DNA of 64,000 nt from Lethocerus indicus (GCA_019843655.1 JACDQD010000102.1:5837501-5901500); one strand, 5' to 3'; numbered from the stretch's first letter, positions 22,701-37,521 are shown. Program-made: numbers and translations. The notes: generated by a model from the sequence alone, not told the origin.

Positions 22701-25420
22701 TACAAAGGTACAATATCTACACTGAATTGTTTTTAAAATGTTTATTATTATTCGATGTGACCGGGTTTTAGATTAGTTGAAGTTTGTTTCAATTTTCTAG
22801 GAATCATTTGAAGGGCCTAAAATGCGAACACGGCGGAAAGTCCTTGTATTCGTCAACATTTTAACCCAGTTTAATATCCACAGTGATGTTAATGTGAGGG
22901 GTTCGGACGTTATTTCTACGGCAGGATTTTATATCGAATTCAATTCACAACGATCATGCTCGGGATTTGAGAAAAAATAATGAGTACGTGATGCTTAGGA
23001 ATGGCCTTTAAAAACTCTATTCGCCCACCCCCTCTCTAACTCTCTCTATATATTTTTTTGACTGGGCTTTGAAGATCTCCGAACATCCTTTTCTGACCCC
23101 CTTAAGTCTCTAAATATTTGCCAAAGGACCCTTTCGATTTCGGCAGACGTTTCCAACCCCGCTCGTTATTCAATTCCCAACCGCCATTTTACCGATTACA
23201 GCATTTCTGGAAAAATCCTGTTTGATTCGACTTCATTATCCGCCGCCGGTGCATTAAACGAGATTTATCGTGGAATTGTGCCCATTTTATTATTCCTGTT
23301 GGGCGGAAAATGTCGAATAACCCGGAGAAATGCTTCTGAAAGTAAAACTAATATTACATTTCACACGCGTCTAGTGTACGCTCTCTACAGTTTTAAATTA
23401 AACCTCACTATTCAACTGTTTGTCCAGTTTATTACAAATAAATACTACTATTATCATAGTTTTGATATATGAGTTTTATCGAAAATAAATTTTTCAATCA
23501 TTTACAAATTTCGATTACGGCAACTTCTATCTCAGTTAACCACTGAAAACTAAGGGGATTCTAAATTCTAAAATGGTTATTTCGCCCCTGATTAAATGCA
23601 TTTATTGGGACCCTTAGGGTGTTATCCTACGTCTACACGCTTCATATTTGTGTTCTACCAAATGACCCATCATTTTCCAGCGTTCTTGCAGCGCTCAATG
23701 AAAGAGACGTCCGATTTGAACTTGGCGTCCGTCCTAATAATGGGCGTTAGGCCTGTTGAATGCTATCGGCCACCAGGGTAGATTTGTCAGGGCGTCAGAT
23801 TGACGCCGCCGAGTTAATTTATCGGAGCGAGAAATCGGTAAACAGGAGGGCACGGAGGGTCTTGAATTATTGCAATTATCCGGTGCGACTTCTCCCACTG
23901 CGCTCCAGCCATTGTCAAGCCCTGCCAATACAACTGCCGAGCTTCCTGACTGTGGGTCACGATCGGCACGAACAATTTCCCAATGGTTCTACTTTTCTTG
24001 TGCGATTTTCGGGTATCTACTAGCCACGTGGTCTAAATAGGTAATCGAGTAAGGATATTCCAAACACTCACGAAGCCCCAGGGAAATTGCACACTACGAG
24101 TCATATAAAATTCCTATGATTTATCGATGTTGAATTCGTCACAATTATAATGCAAAATAATAATAAATGCAAAAACTAAAATGTAAATTTTAAAATGTCC
24201 CGCTGTAATCTAAAATATATTGATTTGCAACATCTTATTCATTTCTAAATAAAATAGGACCGGTATAATCTAACTGTATACGTGTATATATCCGCGCCAA
24301 GGCAAAACGCTGTCAGTAAGACAAATTGGGGGCATTAAAATATCAACGGATTAAACCGAACTTTATAAACGCGGGAGGGAATTGTTCCCGCCGATTACAA
24401 CGCTAATTGGATCCATCAGGCGAAAGTTTAAGCGGTCGCCCTCTGAATCGAAATTTCGAGGAGTAAGAGTGCGAAGTTTCCCGGTACCGATAGAAGCGTC
24501 GATTGCCCTCGATAAAAAGTTCCTTTTCAAGAGGAATAAGGATTATTAATTAGTTTATTAAACTAAAAATTTTTTATTGACCGAAGTTCAATATTACCAT
24601 TAAGATAGACAATAAATATTGCGAATTGAGAATCATTTCTCAATGCGAATCACTAAGATTGCAAAAAGAAATAATTGCTTTTAGGTGAATGAAAACCTTC
24701 CATTTTCCATCCCTTTAGCCTACATACACTTCTGAAATATATTGGCTTCTGATTGTCATTGATATTATATTATGCGGACCCGTCGTTATATCGGGATGGC
24801 ATAGTGGAGGTGGAAAGAAGAGGTTGAGCCAAGAGGACTAATCACGGTCAGAGTGACTGGTGGCCGGGACACCGACGTTTTCAGGACGGGCCATATCCTT
24901 TCAAAAGCCCGGGAAGTGAGTGAGTGAGTAGGGACCCCAACCGCCAAATGAAGAGCTGGCTCTCCTCCCACCACCCTCAACCAAAGAGGATTTCGTTCAT
25001 CCATTTATTATCACCACGCTCTTCTACTTCCAAACCCTTAAGAAATATTTTTCGCGGCCTCTACAACACGAAATGAACGTGTAAGAATTGCCCATCTAAT
25101 CTAATGGCCTAATAAAATCATCCGAGTGATTGTGATGTGTACGGCTATGCGGATCTTTGTGCAGATGTTAGAGACGATACTATTTCCCGGCATATTTCCA
25201 GCGACATGGCGGTACTTTATCTGTCAAAAGCGACCGGATTCGTGTCGTGTCGAATGCCGCCTTCGGTTTCCAGTTTGGGGGCCAATTAAATATCAATTTT
25301 CCCGAAGGATAAAAGAAACGCTGGACCCCCGGAGGGAGGCTGGAAGTTTTGTGAAAGGTCGGTTGGTATAAACCCGAGGTCAACGGCACAGCTCGAGTGA
25401 CAATGGAGGACTCTTCCCTC

Positions 25421-25422
<2 letters not shown>
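19772..25422. other. Non-coding stretch, no gene seen
   Basis: Alternating AT-rich and moderately GC-rich sequence. Frames (for example 20,388-20,672, 21,910-22,125, 23,760-24,023, 24,786-25,004) lack known domains and convincing splice junctions. A GTGA-type tetranucleotide run lies near 24,914-24,930. No mobile-element ends, RNA genes or long inverted repeats were seen. Confidence 0.5.

Positions 25423-25464
<42 letters not shown>
25423..25464. repeat. (GA)21 microsatellite
   Basis: About 42 bases of GA repeat, followed by purine-rich GAAAGATGGGGCGGGAAGGA. GAGA-rich tracts can bind GAGA-factor-type proteins in arthropods, but a simple repeat is enough to explain the sequence. It produces the SLSLSL runs in three overlapping minus-strand frames. 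Confidence 0.95.
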
Positions 25465-25468
<4 letters not shown>

Positions 25469-28400
25469 TGGGGCGGGAAGGAGAGGGAGTGAGAGGGAAT
25501 ACTTGTCGCTCCGATTCCGTCCACCGGCTATTACTCGCGAAGGGCCGCGTAGCACCCAACAATTGGGTCCTAATTGCCGCCTCCACCAAATTCAGACCAC
25601 TCCGTCCCCTCTAACGTTTTTTCACGAAACCAAGCTGTAATGCATTTCTCTAGGAAGGAAATAAAATGGGTAGGCGGTGGGACTCCTCCTTCCCGGTATA
25701 AATTCCGAGCCCAAATGGTGTCGATGAAGCACCGATTCCACGGGATTATGCCCCCTGAAAATATATCGCTGGACGTACAATAGGTTCGGTATACGGCCCG
25801 GTCTAATTCTAAAAAGGGGGAATATATATTTATCGTGCAATATCTCGTGGCAAACGGAATATCTTCCCGTCGAATGTTTCCTGACGGAATGATTTAAATG
25901 ATTGTTGCTCACAGGCGGATGCAGCATTAAAAGGGTCAAATGGAAATCATAGAAACATGATTCCAGTTTTATAATAATAGTGACGGATACTTCAGATGTC
26001 ATAGTGTTGATGTGAATCTGTTTATTAAAGTATATATTATTATTTTTATGTTGAGGGATAGGTAACATATATTTGATCTCTCTTAAAAAAATGAATAACA
26101 TAATAATTTCTTGTAACATCAATTTCCAACTGTATAGAGTAGATTCGGCACATATGGTCGGTAAATTTGACTGGCTTTGACTGGTTCGGATATGGTCCGT
26201 TCTTAATGAAATGTAATGAGGACGTGGTCACGGATATTACCATGCCCATGTCGTGGATAATGTTTCGGTAGTAATGAAGGTAGGTGTCTTTTTTCTGAAC
26301 ACGCGTATTCAAATATTAATGACTATGGTGTAATGCGAAAGGCTCCTATTTATTTATTATGATACACGCTTACGCGTACAAGTGAGGTGTCATTCCACCT
26401 GTGAAATACCCAGTGCGTTCTTGAAACTTGAGAGGAAATCACAAATGAAATAAGTTTTTGTAATAGCGACGTTAAATATGTAGCTGTCATGAATTTGGTT
26501 TCAGTGAATGTAAAGTCCACTTATCTGGATCGAGTTCTGTTTTCGATGGTTTCGAGAAAGGACCTTATTCTGTGGTCTGTCTAACAAATCGATCTTCAGA
26601 ATTTCATAATTGTGTTACTGGGTTGTAGTTTTCCGATTGCTGTACTACCTCCTTAGGGCTACCAGACCCAATAAGGGACTGAGAATAAAGGCAAGAGGAG
26701 GTGGACTCAAACTGTAATTAGAACCCGAAAAGGAGGCGGCAATCAAATTAGAGACTCAGACTTTCTTTAGAACGCTTTCAATTCGCTCTCTCTCTCTCTC
26801 ACTCTACTTTGGTTTCTTTGGCTCTCGTCTCAATTGTCGTCTCCAATTGCGGTCGGACAGCGCCACAGACGCGTAAAGTTAGACAGGCCCGCGAGGAATT
26901 CACCATATAGGTCTCACCCCTTAAGACTCAACCCCCCCACTTCAAGTCCCATTAAGGATATGACCGACGTTTGTATTTACAGTATCGTCTCCTGCCTTGG
27001 AGACAATGACTTTTCGTTTCACAGCCTTTACTGGTCCTTCTGCAGAAATAAAGCGGTAGACTCGAAGGTTTATCGTGACCAGTTTGAAGTAAATTAAAAG
27101 AAAGAGAGAGAGAAAAACGAATGTGTCTTTAGTGCGTTACGTTTGACTCTCACTTCTAGTGAATGAGAGTATCGTGGAGTTATTCGAGCTCCAATTGTTT
27201 TCCAATGAGTTATAATAACAGATTTTCATAGCAACGTGCACATAATATTTTTCTATGTCATCACATAGACATATGGATGATCAGTATAATGATATTATTA
27301 CATTGACTTGAGCGTTTGGGAAACAATATGATGCGTGATTTTTATCTATTACTTCGGATAATCATCAAAACAGGAACACTTGAATCTGAGCTAAAAAAAT
27401 TGCCAGGGGTAATTGATAGTCTAATTTGTCAATTCCGCGATAGTTAAGCATCGCCGCGGACCGGGTCTTCTCCCTTTCAAAGCCCAATTAAATTTAAATT
27501 ACCGCTTGTAACAATTTCGCGCACGATGTTTTCTTCGCCTTCTCCGCGCTTAAAAAAGAAAAAATAATCCAAAAAAAACAAGCACTTTCGACTAGCCGAT
27601 GTTCCTTAGATAATGCCTCGGGTTTGGCAAATAGAGTCGAGTAATTACCGAGTTATTACATCAGCCGCCGGCCAGTATCCTTACCTTTCCTTTCCTAACT
27701 CTCCAATTTAATAGATAGTGATCTGCAGAAATAGAAGAAAAAGAAACTTTAAAATAGTTGCGAAGGTAAAACTTTATTCGAGTACGCGCTATGTTTGTCC
27801 CGTGAGGCAGTGCGTTTGTTTTAATTGACTTCGCGTTTTTCTTTCGTCTCTTTTGGATACCTTCTCGATTATCAGTAGAACAGAAAGCGGTAAACATTCT
27901 CTAAACTAAACCCAGTCTTCGTTGGGAAATAACTTCAAGTTTCTCTTAATTATACATCACGTTGTATTAAATATAGTCCTACAATTCAATACTGCAGCGT
28001 ACCTCAATTGGTAATAAAGATTTAAGGTTTCCCATTTCCTATATAATTGTGTTTCGACGCTCTGATAGCGCATCCGATCACCATGCGTGCATAACCATTA
28101 ACATTCTTATCGAATAAGCTTCGCATGTAGGAAAAGTATAAGATTGTAATACGGGAATATTTAATTGTTCTTGTTGATTTTTAGAAAAATAAAAAAATTG
28201 CTTATTCCATGCCAGCTATTGTGGTAAATACTATCCCTCTACACAGCCGTTACACACCGATAGTCTGCTAGATGAAATATGTATGAAAATATACAGTTCA
28301 TATTGTAGTTACTCCTCCTACTGTTCTTCACTTTCAATTATCTTTCGAGCACAATCGGTTCTATTTTTAATCTGACCTTTACCAACGACCTATTCAAAAG

Positions 28401-29929
28401 GTGTATTCTCGTATTCGGTCGCGTGTTCGGACTGGTGTACGGCTTCCTTATGTAATACATTTACGTAATTTTTTTATAACTGGACTTGTCGGCAGCTACT
28501 TTCCGTTTCGCAGTATTTGCAAAAAAAAAATCGGATCATTTTTATTTTCCCAAAATAAAATTTCTAACGTTTAAACGATCACGGGATTTCGAAAATAATT
28601 GCCTATTGTCAGATTCCGCTACTTGTAATTATAGTGTAAGTTAACGCTAGAATATAACGCGCATGCCCAATGGCATCATTAGATGCCAGTGATTCAATCT
28701 AAATAAGAAATAATATTGGAGTTATAAAGCCGCAGTACAAAGTGGCGAGATGTACATATTAAATGAGTTTAGGTACTGGGAAAAGGATTAATTGGTGGGA
28801 AATTTCGAAGTCACGGGCGATTGTGGTCCCGCACAGCTTAATCGTTAAATGCGTTCTAATTCAGGTGGCGGAACGAATTTGCCTTCAATTGGAAATTTCA
28901 TCAGATTACAAGAGAGCAGTTCGTTAATTCCAGTATTTTCGTTGTATTTGTCCACACTTTCGGAGAATATCCTGTTATATATTTCGCTGTATACATATTT
29001 AAACTGAGCGCGTTTTAAAGTTTTATACCTCTTACGTTTTTAATTTCCGTATATCTTAAGGTTTATGTTAAAACTTTGTTCACTTTCCTTATACAGTTTT
29101 AGTTTCAATGATCGAAAAAGTTATGTTGAGAATTGCTTAAAGTTTACCAATACTTTTAGAAATCTTCCCATCATCTATCTGTCCGAAGATTGTGGATCTC
29201 AAGCGTTCTGACTGTGACTGCTATCAGGAGGACCCTTCTGGCTTGATCGCAGATCGTGCAGTCTCGCAGCACCTGATCCTGATTCCTCCTCTTCTCAGCT
29301 GGCGCAGAACTCCGAGTGAAAAATGTGAACTGTTGAAAGAATTACTCGTGTTCCGAACCCCCCCGTCCGTCCGTCCGTATGTATGACTTCGCCTTTTCTT
29401 AATCGCGGCCGGCCAAGGTCGAGGCCCACACAGCCTTCTCCCTTGGACGGTCTGCCAAGATTTCGCGTAGTCCGATAGAATCACTACCGAATGACCGACG
29501 CGATGATTAAAATGTGTTTCTTTTCCTTTTTCTAATCCCTCTCGTTTCTAATCTTTATATCATTTGTATTTATTGAATAACCGCCATTGATTAATGCTTT
29601 AAAAATAATACCTTCGCCGAGTATTTTATTAGATCTCTTGAACGTTTTATTCAATTACATCTTCATTTAGTTTATTGCAACTAGCCACGATTATGTTCGT
29701 TATAATTCTTTCGGCGAATAGTAGTTATACTGGAGGTTTCAGAGACAGATGTGGCAAAAATAGTAGTCTGTTGCCGGGTTTGGTCCCTCCCTTCTAATTT
29801 CCTCAATAGAACATGTGTCCTAATAATTTTTTTATCGTTATTTTATCGAACAGATGTACGGTTATAGAATAATAACAATTATTAAGTTATTGAGTGAAGA
29901 GCCTATAGAATCGGGTTAAATCTTATACC
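25465..29929. other. Non-coding stretch, no gene seen
   Basis: Includes the longest frame of the window (25,622-26,122, minus), which is AT-driven, has no recognisable domain and overlaps other frames; I read it as chance. A short (CT)n run lies at 26,786-26,800 and a (CCGT)4-type run at about 29,361-29,377. No RNA gene or transposon ends seen. Confidence 0.5.
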
Positions 29930-31210
29930 TCGAATTTCTCCGTTACGCTGAATGGAAGTGAGGGCGATTGTTCGGGGCCTCGGACGGTCCGACTGTGATC
30001 TCGGCAAAGCCGAACTTGGACTCCCTCCGCGGGTACGCACCGCATGTAAACTATATGCGGCATAATGGAAGCCCCCTGTCGCCTACATGATAATAGCGCC
30101 GGGATATAGTCCCCGGCGTCACGCGAATCAAACGTCATCATTAATATATCAAAACTCTGGGGACGTTACCGGCCTCGGGACTGGGTTAATTTTATATAAG
30201 GTCCTGTGGAAATTGGTGCGTCAAATCCCGCCCGGGGGGCGGCCAAACATTAATACTGAACGGGCACCGAGTGTACGCCCGTCCCAATTTTTTACCGCGC
30301 ATAGTCGGCTGTATTGGATTGTCCTTTCACGGCGCGGAGTCCTTGTAGCGGGCGTTATCTTGTTTATGGTACGGCGGGGCGGCCGAAAACCGCGAGGCCC
30401 CGGCCTCTTTACAGCTGGTATATATCCCCGGGACGGGTTTTTGCCCGACAATATTACTGCAAAGTTCAAACGGCGTACAGTCTATATTGCCGCTCCGGAC
30501 TCGTCGCGGTACAATCGAAACGACTTAATTACTGAGAGTAATAACTACGGCGGTATATCACGTCGGATATTAATTTTATAGCGGCAGCTCAACAAATTAT
30601 ATATTGCCGGGGTTCCGTGAGATACATAACTTATGGCGGAAAGCGTTACTAATTCATCTCCGAAGCGAATTCTGGGCAGAATGCCTAAAAAATATCCGTT
30701 CTAATATCGCGAATACTCTTTTAAGCGGAGAGAGCAAAGTGTTTTCACCAATTGTCAACTGTGAACGGTGGGCGGCCTATCTTGTCTTCCGGAGGGTTAA
30801 ACCCGTTATTGTTATCTTCGGCCTAATAGGGGAGGCTGCCAATTACCCCGGGGGCCGCGATCATTTGCGAGGATGAGGGACCGAGGTGGCCGGGATCGAT
30901 GTGTAAGGCCCGCAGGTTTTTGCCGCTTTCGAATTAATCCGCCCCCTCCCCCGGCCATCCCCCTTTGCCGTGGCGGGGGGTGAATCGTCGGAAAACTGGG
31001 ACGATCGATGGGTTCGACGATCCCTCCTCCGTGTATCGTTAAGGCACCCCGGCCCGAGAATAGGAATGACCGCTCGTTAGTCAGTAGACCGACGTTACCA
31101 TCGAAAGGGGGCAGGCCCCCCGCTAGGTTAATCGTGAGCCGAGGAAATATTGGAGGTGAATAAACTGCACAAAACAAACGACTTACATTTCCCCCCTTGC
31201 CTGTTGTTTT
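29930..31210. promoter_or_regulatory. Large CpG-rich, AATTA-containing block
   Basis: About 1.3 kb of CpG-dense sequence interspersed with TAAT/AATTA motifs, the largest such block in the window. Frames at 30,087-30,581 (+), 30,221-30,469 (-), 30,314-30,535 (+) and 30,812-31,243 (-) overlap across strands, show no domain and follow from low stop density. A hairpin CGCCGGG (30,097-30,103) / CCCGGCG (30,112-30,118) lies within it. The mix of CpG-rich DNA and homeodomain-type cores suits a developmental cis-regulatory module; this is inference from composition. Confidence 0.3.
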
Positions 31211-34200
31211 ATTTCTGCAGCTAGGAATACAATTTGTCAACATTCTGGTATTACGACCCCAGTATTATTTTTGTTTAATTTCTTTACTCCAGTTATAGTC
31301 GAATATAGAACACTTACGTTTTACTGCTCCTAAATTCAGACTGTGCACTGAGATCGGTTTGGCATCATGAAACTTTAATTTATTGAATTGTAAAGTTACA
31401 ATAGTTATTAAGAGTCAATAAAATTTGAACAGAGTGACGCGTTACTTAATACGACTGCACTGAAAAGGAGGAAATGAAACCGGTTTCGGTTTAGATTAAG
31501 AAAAAGAAAGAATCGAAAAGGAAACCAGTACCGGTAATGTACAAACAGTTTTAATTGCATTATTTCCTAGATCGTGAAGGACCCCATTACGACTTTGAAA
31601 GGAGAAGGTCTTACGTAGTTGAAGTGGTCACGTTTCAAATTGGCCTCAGTCAAACTAACCGGCGTACTGCACAAAAAGAAAATAAGAATCCGGTGGTACG
31701 ACTAAATATATCCGGTTTCGCATCGCCTAGCATACACATTTCCCTTCCGCCGGCCCGTATCATGGAATGAATGGTGACAGATTATGGTGGACGGGTGTGG
31801 ACATTGTTCTTCGTCTGTTCTATTTAACGAGAGTAAGACACAATAAATGCGTTTCCCAAATGCAATGCCCGTATCTATATTCGTGCGTGGTCGTGTTCTT
31901 CCTACTCGAGGAAAATAATTTATGCAAATGCAGACGCAGTATAACATGTTACGAAGTTGTTATTAGAACTGGAGGGAAATGTCTTTTGAGTAACGCCAAA
32001 AATCGTGTAGTAGATGGTAATGAAATGTATTTATATGCGATTATTTTCATAATCGCGTTGTTGCGACTGGTTGAAGATAGAACAGCCCCTGCAAGCCACT
32101 AGTTCCACACTAGGATTTGAGGAAAGCCGTGTATATCACGCTCATTCCTGTATAATGATATCCAGTTGTCAATAACGGAATGGTGTCGTGGCCTTATTTG
32201 TCGAGGGCGGAGCCGGTTTCCGGGCGAAGACCTGAGGGAATGCTATGAAAATCCCTTCGTTTATCCCCAGCTCTCCGTGCAAGTAATTCTTCTCTCCGAC
32301 CCCCCGTTTTTCGATTAAATCCTGTTCGGGGACTGGCTGGAAATCACGCTCCCTACCGACTTCATAAGCAGGAGAAGCCTTCCCTTCCTCCTTCCTTCCG
32401 CTTCTTGTCCTCCCGCTCTATTTTTCTGCCCGGCAGCGGTATATCATCACTGAAATGGTCTTCCGCTTATTCAATCGCGTCCTCCAACTATTCGTGCACT
32501 GGACCGTTTATCCGAAAGAAAAATAACAGCTTTCCGCTTTGACCAATTTTCTACCGGCATAAAACGAGATAGGCAACGATGTCATTCTCGCGCTCGAAAA
32601 TTCCTCTTTTCGGTTTGGCGTTTGGCGCCCCCGTTTTTTCGTGCCGGTAAACCGCCGGAAGTGCATTATGAAATTCGGAACTCACTCACTCTCTCTCCAT
32701 TTCTCTCTCGCTCCCTTTTTCCCGGGAAACTCGGTCCGCGGCTGCGAGCAATTTTCCGCCTCCGTCCCAGGACGGAGAGAAAGTTTTTGTAAAAATTCAT
32801 TCCGTCCCTGCTCCTTGCTCCCTGCTCCCACGGCGCGGTTCGCTGAAGTTGGTCTCCAGCTCAGCTCGTTCCGCATCATTGTTCAACAATAAAAGGCCCC
32901 GCGGCGGTATCTTGCTAACTGCCAGCTATTTATCACTATTATCGATCCGACCGAGTTCTGCGCCCCGTTCCCTATAATTAATTCTTGTGACTTAAGCGGC
33001 TAACGAACTGAATTCAACGGTATAAGCTACAATGGCTTGGCCCACTCCAATATATATTCGAAATGATTGTACCCATTTGACTGTATTATATCGGTCCCGT
33101 ACTCATAATTATGTGGTGAGGTGTAATTATTTTTGATCTTTGCGGAGCTGAACAGCTAGACGAATAATTCCGGAAGCAAAAATTGGACCTCTCTATTTTG
33201 TGAAGAAATTTTCATGAGGCGATAGATGAGGATGAAATTAAAACGAGAGTCAGCGTGTTTTAGTTCACTAAATACTTTTCAACTGCTTCATTATAAATAA
33301 AACACTCGTTGTTACAACATCGATTAAGATTCTTACTTGTGTAAGAAATTTTTCTTAAATTTCACGATTAATAAGCGTACTTGCCTGTAATTCTCTCTTT
33401 AACTTCAACCTCAGGCTTTCGCATGTTTTATCCGACCTGGTAAACTGGAAATGGCAATGTCCTTTCGAATTAATAAATAGGCTGTTCAAAATAAACCATT
33501 TTTCCGAAACGTTTAATAAGGGAGTAAGTATAGGTTTGCCCCTATATCGTGCACATACACAGGCGAGAATGGCCGAAACGTACTAATTAGGGTCTCGGGG
33601 TGAACCGTTTTATAGTTTATCGCTGAATGTTATCCGAATAACATTTTTTTCTCTCCAAGTATCGCTTTCACGCGATCGTTCGGTAAATCCCCGGCCTTAA
33701 ATAAAGGAGCGCGGTCGGCGGCCACTTATTCTCAATTAGCCAATTACCGGGTGCCAAACGGCAATTTCCCCTCGCAATAAAATCACACTCTGGCCAAGTG
33801 ACGATAACCGGACAGAAATGAATTGAAGGCGTTTAATAACACAACAGTCGGGCGTCCCCGCGTCGAATTACGAGCGGGAATCAATTCAACGAGCTGACCG
33901 AGAATTGCAAAATTAAAACGAGCGCCCGAATCGTGTCAAGGTCCTTTTGGGTAAAAGCGCTCACCGATGAATTATCCTTAGCCTACGATTTACGGGTTCG
34001 GATATGGCACCGGTGTTCCCCCGCGCCCGCCACCGCCGTTTCGTGTAATATTTTAACGGGGCCCAGTCGACCGCGACGCCCGGCCTTAATTTCGACGTAA
34101 ATTCTGGCCACCGATAACATCGGCAGCGCGCACCTACAGGTCTCAACGAAAATTATGAATGGAATACGAATCGGATTTTTTTTCTGCGATCGAGAATGGT

Positions 34201-37200
34201 CGAATTTAAGGGCCGAAAGGTTGGAGAGGTTAGATGCGGGCACGAGACAAACCCGAGGTCAGTATTTGGATTTGATACTAGTTTCAGTTGCCAGCTGAAA
34301 AACTGTTTGAAACTTTCATAAAAAATAATACATAAAGATAGTGGTAAATTTAAACCATTTCTGGTTGAAAACCCCCTGAATGAATTATAGCGCCAGTTCG
34401 CAGTATCGCCACTGGTGTACCTCAATGCTAACTAATATCTTACCGTGGCGTTCATCAATTAAAAGCTATTAAGTCTGACAAAAATGAGTGTCGGACAGAT
34501 GTTTTGTGAAAAACAAACAGTAATAATTCGAGTCCCTCGCAATTTGCGCATTACAAAGGGATTTCCGTCCTCTCTCAGATTGGCCGGGACAAAAACAATC
34601 GGTAAGTTTGACAAATCAGGGCCATTATTAAAGCACGGTCCCTTAGCTTTTTCTGTCCCGCTCGCCCCACGGGCCCTTCCCCATTCGTTCAAATAAAAAG
34701 GTTATTCAGTTCTGTGCAAAATCGTTTTTGCCGTCTCTCGACAAAGAAAAGTCACTCGTTTGTCTTCCTGACAAATTTTGGATTCACTCTAAAAAATAGG
34801 AATCGGGCGTCGGATCCGCTTTCATTAATATTTGCAGTGAAATCATCGAATGGTGCCACTGGAGGGATTAATCATTAAGGCTGACTACCGTGAGTGAATT
34901 CGCACCAAATTACACCGTGGAAATTTATCCCATGAATTATCGGTCGTGTTCGTAAATTATGATCTTGCCAGCAGGCGATGATGTATCATCAGCCCCCTTT
35001 CGCGAATCGACGACAACATAACTCTAAAAATTAACTCATATATTAATAATTAAGAACTTAATTTTTTCTATCGTAATAATATAAGAAACGAGGAAACATT
35101 TCTGTACATAAAGTTGCACGAGAATATGCTTTCTCCCCCCTCCTTATAGTTAACTAAACTATCAATAAAGTATACTATTTAAACGGTAAATAAAGTGTCA
35201 TGTAAGGCAGTTATTTACAAGCAAGTAAAAGGATCTATCGCGTGGGAATTCTTTCGGAGTACGCAGACAGGATTGGTTAGTACCCCCAATGGTTTAGGAT
35301 TTAAGGACTGACAAAGAAAGGTCTCAGATGGTGAGACTGAGAGGGGGAGGGCGACCAGAGATTCCCTTCTGTTGCCTACACCAATAAATAACGAGCTCCA
35401 CATTAGGTGGAGTGGAAGGAAGCGCACCCTTATACAGGGGCAAGAAATTACGATGTAATTAGAGAAGACTCATTCTGATTAAACGAAGAGTGGATGAAAA
35501 ATAAATGATATATAACGACGTACTTGACACGTAATTTTTTAAATGACTATAACGTTCTTTCTACACTCGACAGAAATGGCGTAATATTGTTATCGATTGC
35601 TGTTTCCACGGCCGCGTTTGTTAAATATACAAACTTTAATTCGATCGGGACGTTAAGAAACAGGACTGTGGGCGAAGTCCGGGTTAAATGTATTGGGGTA
35701 GGAACAGATGTGGTCCACGGACAATAAGGTTTGGTGTGTGTTGGAGGGGCCGCTCTTAATTTGATTGAAATGGGTGGACCCAACCGAACGACCGCCGGCC
35801 CTCGGATTGTTTCTATTGGACACCGGCATGGCACTTGGCAGCCAAAGAAGAATTGCCTCATCACCGGTGTCGCAAATCACCTATGACTCGGTGTAAAATT
35901 TAGGTATAATTTATTTCTGTTTGGATTCTGCTAGAAATGTTGATCGAAGAAGTGAAGGCGTTTGGATTATTTAACCAATAATAACGTTTTGGCCAAGAAT
36001 GTAAATAAAAATATATGGCCAGGTGAAATTTTACAGCGCCCAGACAATTTGCAGGAAGAGTTTATTCCACTATTGGCGGACAAATGGATTAAAATGTTTC
36101 GTCCTGCGAGGTTTCACCAGGGGGGAATAATACGGAGTTTTGGTCGGAATTGGATAAAATTATCCCAAACGAATATTCTCGGGGAGAAACTCCGGCAGGT
36201 TGAGGAGAGGAAATAAATTTGTTCAGATCTTAATTTTTAAGGACCAGTCCCCAGTCCAGTGATGTTTTTCACCGGTCGGTTCAGTCGAGAAACGTACTCC
36301 AAGTAAGGAGTAGATCGAATGTTACATTTTTAAATGTCACATTACTCTGCAGTCATGGGCCTGCAGGTGGCAGGAGTAGGTTTGGAATAGGCCCGAGGGA
36401 CATGACAAATACTGGAAAAGCCGATAGCGGGGAAAAGTGTTCGGGAATCTAATGCCTCGCGGTCGTACTCCTTTGCTCAAATATTTACACCTTTAAAATG
36501 ATCCTGGTACAGGGACATGGGCGTTGCGCGCATTTTTCAGCGCTGGGAGACTTCATTCGCCCAGATACAAATCCAAAGTTGCTATCTTGACGGAAAGTTG
36601 ATAAAATCGTAGGTAATGGAGAATGGTAGGTTCGTATGGGCTTTTACCCGCAACTTTTATAGGTCAGGTGAAACTATTTCATGCATTACGCGGAAAGGTA
36701 TAACGCACTACGCCCCACCCGAGTCCCGTTAGAATATAAACCCATCGGGGTTCCCGGTTTTTGAGTTTGGTTCAGCCTCTCCTCGCTATATGGGTACGGT
36801 AAATCACGGTTAAATATTGCCGGTCTAATGTCGGACTGGGCTCGCTGATGAGGATTTAATAGTGTAGGCAAACCGCCGCCTCCGCACCGGCCCCATTTAA
36901 CAGGATTTGGCCGCCCCAATGATCCACGAGACGCCGCAGGGTTAAAAGTAGCTCCGACCCGACGACTGGAGAATGGGCTTTCTATTAGGCGTGACGCGAA
37001 GCGCCTCCGGCCCCACTTTTTGAAAGTATAATCGCCGCGTCTTAACCTTGCCCGGGTCAGACGAAATTATTGTGATTACCATGACTGCGAAGGTCCAAAT
37101 AGTCGTAATAATGTGACACGAAAGTATCGTAAGCCATTTAATAATTTTAACCGACGCTATGCCTAAATACAGATTTTTTAACATTCACTCCATTCTGTTT

Positions 37201-37521
37201 CGTGGAAAACTATACAATTGGATTTTCAAACTCGGAACAGTAATTAATAAACGCTGCAGCTTTCAGAACCAAGATTAACTCGGCTGTTATACGGCGTAAA
37301 ATGAGTCGAGGATATTTTTCATCGCGAAGATCCTTTTCAGGATGGTGTAGCGGCGAGAAAAAGTTTGCGCAGTGCGGATAATTAAATTATCGGTGGGGTA
37401 TCCGAACAATTTCTATTCGCTCCGCGGCCTCACCGTGCCGTAAATCAGCCCCTTCTCGAGCCGACAGGAAAAGCGAAGAAAAGGAAGAAAACAATAAAAT
37501 AAAATAAGCTCGTTGCATTTA
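31211..37521. other. Non-coding stretch with regulatory-like patches
   Basis: A perfect octamer lies at 31,922-31,929. CpG-richer patches occur at 32,190-32,900, 33,660-34,230 and 36,690-37,050. A short inverted repeat GATGAT-GT-ATCATC lies at 34,977-34,990. Frames such as 31,767-32,102 and 35,962-36,216 have no recognisable motif and no convincing splice borders. AT-rich spacers fill the rest. Confidence 0.5.

Noticed and set aside
25180..25589. Three overlapping minus frames with SLSLSL runs
   Set aside because: Produced by the (GA)21 microsatellite in all three frames.
25622..26122. Longest open frame (166 codons, minus)
   Set aside because: AT-driven composition, no recognisable domain, overlaps other frames, no splice context. 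It fits chance in AT-rich DNA.
30087..30581. 164-codon + frame in the CpG-rich block
   Set aside because: Frames of similar length overlap it on both strands, and low stop density explains them all. No domain or codon pattern is visible.
31474..31496. GAAACCGGTTTCGG resembling part of the hammerhead-like motif
   Set aside because: Only the short palindrome AAACCGGTTT is shared; no core, helix II or helix I flanks are present.
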